DNA from: Pantoea brenneri
GTDB taxonomy: Bacteria > Pseudomonadota > Gammaproteobacteria > Enterobacterales > Enterobacteriaceae
Direction of reading: 5' to 3'
DNA: 64,000 bases
Assembly (NCBI GenBank): GCA_002095305.1
Contig: MIEI01000012.1
Span: 1-64,000 of the forward strand
Part shown: piece by piece, positions 61,843 through 64,000 of the stretch
How the letters are laid out: the number at the start of each line of letters is the position of its first letter
Position numbering within the stretch: position 1 is the stretch's first letter
Position numbers and translations under genes: made by a program
Notes under the pieces: model-generated
Told to the model about the DNA's origin: nothing
What the model saw: the letters and a program-made list of their open reading frames with translations, nothing else
Database searches by the model: none

Positions 61843-62229
61843 ATGATGAACCGTATCACCTGCGCGGTGCTTTCGCGCGCCCTTATGCTGTCTGAAACTC
61901 TGCGTCGCGCTTTTCTGCGTGCGCTTTTTGCCTGGGTCGCATGCATTTCACCGGGGGCCATGGCCGCCGGCGATCTCGCGGATATCGGCAATAACCTCGC
62001 TACCGGCGCCTCTTCCACCACAAAAAACGTACTCACTATCTGTCAGTTGCTGGGAGTGTGCGGCGTGGTCGGGAGTATTTTATCGCTTAAGTCCATGAAA
62101 AATAACCCGCAGATTAAGCCCTGGATGGTCGGGGTTGCTTTTGTCACCGGCCTGCTGCTGATTGTTGTTCCTGAACTGATTAAGCGTGGTCAGACCCAGA
62201 TGGGTATGACGCCTGTCAGCGTAGGCTAA
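61843..62229 (+). CDS. traR: TraR (DotP/IcmD-like) membrane protein
   Basis: A 128-residue protein with two or three hydrophobic segments (FAWVACISPGAMAAGDLADI start, ICQLLGVCGVVGSILSL, WMVGVAFVTGLLLIVVPEL). It matches IcmD/TraR in size and position. No traS-sized frame is found in the following 100 bases. Confidence 0.82.
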   Translation: MMNRITCAVLSRALMLSETLRRAFLRALFAWVACISPGAMAAGDLADIGNNLATGASSTTKNVLTICQLLGVCGVVGSILSLKSMKNNPQIKPWMVGVAFVTGLLLIVVPELIKRGQTQMGMTPVSVG

Positions 62230-62333
62230 CGGATAAACACCTGTACCGCGCCTGCCCGTGTTCAACAGCGTGCCGGCAGGCGCTCTCATTACTGTCCCAG
62301 CTTCTTCGCAACCCTTTCTGTCGGGAACACACT

Positions 62334-62947
62334 ATGACCGTTCTTAACGTGCCGGCCACGGATCTGCTGCAGCTCGTGCCGGGCATCAGCGGATATGATG
62401 TCGCTCCTCCGCCCGTGCCGGTTGACGCAGGTCCAGCCTGCTGCGGCTGCGGTACGCGGGCACAGCGCCTCTGGCAGGGGCCTGACGCCGTGCCGCTCTG
62501 TACGCTCTGCTGGCTGACCCTCAATCTGGATAGCCCCACGGCTGCACACGGACACCTTGCCTGGCTGCCAGATGCGCCTGCAGCAGACATCATCAATCTG
62601 CAGCGCCGCGCTCTTATCGGACTTCACAGCAAGGTTAAAAGCGTGCGAAAGGAGTCACGAAAAATCTGGAACTGGCTCGCCCGGCACGCCCGGGAAGTTG
62701 AAGGCATGTGGCACACCTCACGCGCTGGGGAATTTGCTGCTGCTATGAAGCAGCTCCCGCCAGTACGGCGGCGCAGATGCAGCAGAGGCTTGAAGGCTGT
62801 TTATTGATCCTTCCCCCTGACGTTTTCAGTGACCTTACCTTGCTGTTGCCGCTGGGGCGAACCGCAGAAAGCGCGGTGAATACCCCGGCATGGAATACCT
62901 ATATCCGGAGTGACCTGTATGCCAAACCGCCTCATCCGCTGGACTGA
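62334..62947 (+). CDS. traT: TraT (IncI type; IcmJ/DotN-like zinc protein), frameshifted here
   Basis: The first frame has CCGCGTRAQRLW and LCTLCWLTLNLD, two CxxC pairs for zinc as in IcmJ/DotN. It then ends early (62807). A second frame, one base back, carries AAQMQQRLEGCLLILPPDVF and WNTYIRSDLYAKPPHPLD to 62947. Joining them near 62760-62775 gives about 204 residues, the expected size. So one base is missing. It is probably an adaptor of the coupling complex. The end overlaps the traU start by 29 bases. Confidence 0.75.
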
Positions 62948-64000
62948 AGAGGTTATTACCGCCGTAACGCGTTTTGCCGTTTCGCGCGATTTACCTGATT
63001 ACTGCGACCTTGAAACCGTCATAAAACTCACGAATGACGATCGCGTTCGTCATCCGGAACTGAGCGCACCCTATATCATGGTGACGAATGGCGGAGACTT
63101 CCTGACCGTCTATGAGGTGGCCGGCAGCTATCGCGAAACCGACGAAGCAAAAGGCCCAGACAATGTTGACTCCTGGCAGGGTCGGCTGGATCGCATGACC
63201 GAAACCCTCACAGCTCTCTACCGTCGTCACGGACATAAGATCAGCACGATTCATGAATGCGATCCTGATGGCGGGGAGGCTGAAGTAAAACGCCTGCTGG
63301 CGCCGCAGTACCGATCACTGAAGCGTACCGGGCTGGACCTGGCTTATCTTCTGGATGAACAGGTGACTACGCTCGCGCCCTGGGTGAACCGTGAGCGCAC
63401 CTGGATTGTCTGCTATTCCGGGCGTGGCGTTCTGGCAGGACATGAGCTGCGCGATGAGAATGCCCGCCTTAAAGAACTTATTAATGCGAGCCCGCCCGCG
63501 GCGTTTGGCCAGAATCCGCTCACGGCACATCTGCCCGGCCTGAAGATACGTCACGATGCCTTTCTTTCGCAGGTTGAGCGGGCGCTCGGAGATACCGGCA
63601 AGGGCGTTCTGCTGAGACGTATAGATGCGCATGAGGCCGGGCGGGTGCTGCGCGCGCAAATTGATCCGAAAGGTACGGGCGAGGGCTGGCAACCGCTGCT
63701 GCCGGATGACCGCGTAATACCTCACGGCGTGCGTCAGGGGGAAGACGTGACCGCGCTGCTGGCACCCTGGCTTAAATTTCAGGTAATGAATTCCAGTGTC
63801 CAGGAGATACGCGACAACCTGCTGAAGATTCACGGCATCTGGCACGGAACGATAGCCGTTGATCTCGGCCCGCAGAATCCCCAGAGCTTTGCCCGATTAC
63901 GCGAGCTTATCCCCCGCAGCGTGCCGTTTCGTATCCGCCAGGACCTGATGCCTGGCGGCATGCGCCGTCTGGCAGGAAAGCATGCCGTGCTGGGCTTTAC
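62919..64000 (+). CDS. traU: TraU (DotO/IcmB, VirB4-like ATPase), 5' part
   Basis: Open from ATG 62919 (MPNRLIRWTEEVITAVTRFA) to the window edge, 360 codons with no stop. APYIMVTNGGDFLTVYEVAG and ERTWIVCYSGRGVLAGHELR match the IcmB/TraU N-terminal region. The Walker motifs of this roughly 1000-residue ATPase lie beyond the window. It powers the type IVB apparatus. Confidence 0.88.
   Translation, partial: MPNRLIRWTEEVITAVTRFAVSRDLPDYCDLETVIKLTNDDRVRHPELSAPYIMVTNGGDFLTVYEVAGSYRETDEAKGPDNVDSWQGRLDRMTETLTALYRRHGHKISTIHECDPDGGEAEVKRLLAPQYRSLKRTGLDLAYLLDEQVTTLAPWVNRERTWIVCYSGRGVLAGHELRDENARLKELINASPPAAFGQNPLTAHLPGLKIRHDAFLSQVERALGDTGKGVLLRRIDAHEAGRVLRAQIDPKGTGEGWQPLLPDDRVIPHGVRQGEDVTALLAPWLKFQVMNSSVQEIRDNLLKIHGIWHGTIAVDLGPQNPQSFARLRELIPRSVPFRIRQDLMPGGMRRLAGKHAVLGF

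Noticed and set aside
1-64000. CRISPR arrays, tRNA or rRNA genes, replication initiator
   Set aside because: No regularly spaced repeats, cloverleaf or rRNA-like sequences were seen, and no frame resembles RepA, RepE or RepZ. The replicon is likely outside the window.

Overview
The window looks like a large piece of a conjugative plasmid from the Enterobacterales, most likely a plant- or environment-associated Erwiniaceae/Enterobacteriaceae host. The evidence is a ResD-like recombinase, a ParAB partition operon, an SOS-regulated umuDC pair, enterobacterial-type leading-region genes (DUF1281, ArdB/KlcA antirestriction, DUF4942 methyltransferase), a MOBP relaxase with NikA-like partner, an IncI-type thin pilus (pilL-pilV) and an IncI/IncL-M-type (MPF-I, Dot/Icm-like) type IVB transfer system. 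I see no replication initiator, tRNA, rRNA or CRISPR array, so the replicon is presumably outside the window.

Layout. 0-4 kb: a cut-off acyltransferase, a plasmid protein with a possible nuclease fold, a DUF2971 protein, a small winged-helix regulator with two palindromic operators, and a small membrane protein. 4-8.2 kb: a predicted minus-strand small RNA, resD (frameshifted), a HEPN-type protein, and a compact locus with all the parts of a type I toxin-antitoxin pair. 8.4-11.3 kb: parA-parB plus two small genes, with five copies of one palindrome spread over 4 kb. 11.4-13.6 kb: umuDC behind a LexA box and a broken XRE gene. 13.7-32.5 kb: the probable leading region. Plus-strand genes point towards oriT and are preceded by recurring GC-rich, hairpin-rich modules. 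Minus-strand cargo sits between them: a four-gene CBASS operon with a Cap4-like effector, a broken IS110 element, and an AT-rich AbiC-like gene.

32.5-36.5 kb: mobC, putative oriT, mobA/nikA, mobB/nikB, a repeated-domain HTH-like protein and a TraY-like protein behind a second LexA box. 37-49.3 kb: an HNH-derived protein, lipoproteins and the pil cluster, ending in a pilV without a shufflon or rci. 49.4-64 kb: traH-traI-traJ-traK-primase-traL-traM-traN-traO-traP-traQ-traR-traT-traU. traU runs off the right edge.

How it works together. The relaxase with MobA/MobC and TraY would nick oriT. The Dot/Icm-like channel exports the strand, and the thin pilus and PilV adhesin stabilise mating in liquid. 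On entry, the genes between 13.7 and 32.5 kb (antirestriction, DNA methyltransferases, toxin-antitoxin) arrive first, and the incoming strand would be their template. Six well-conserved or recognisable genes carry what looks like one missing base each. This suggests base-calling deletions in the assembly as much as real decay, so frameshifts should be confirmed before calling transfer defective.
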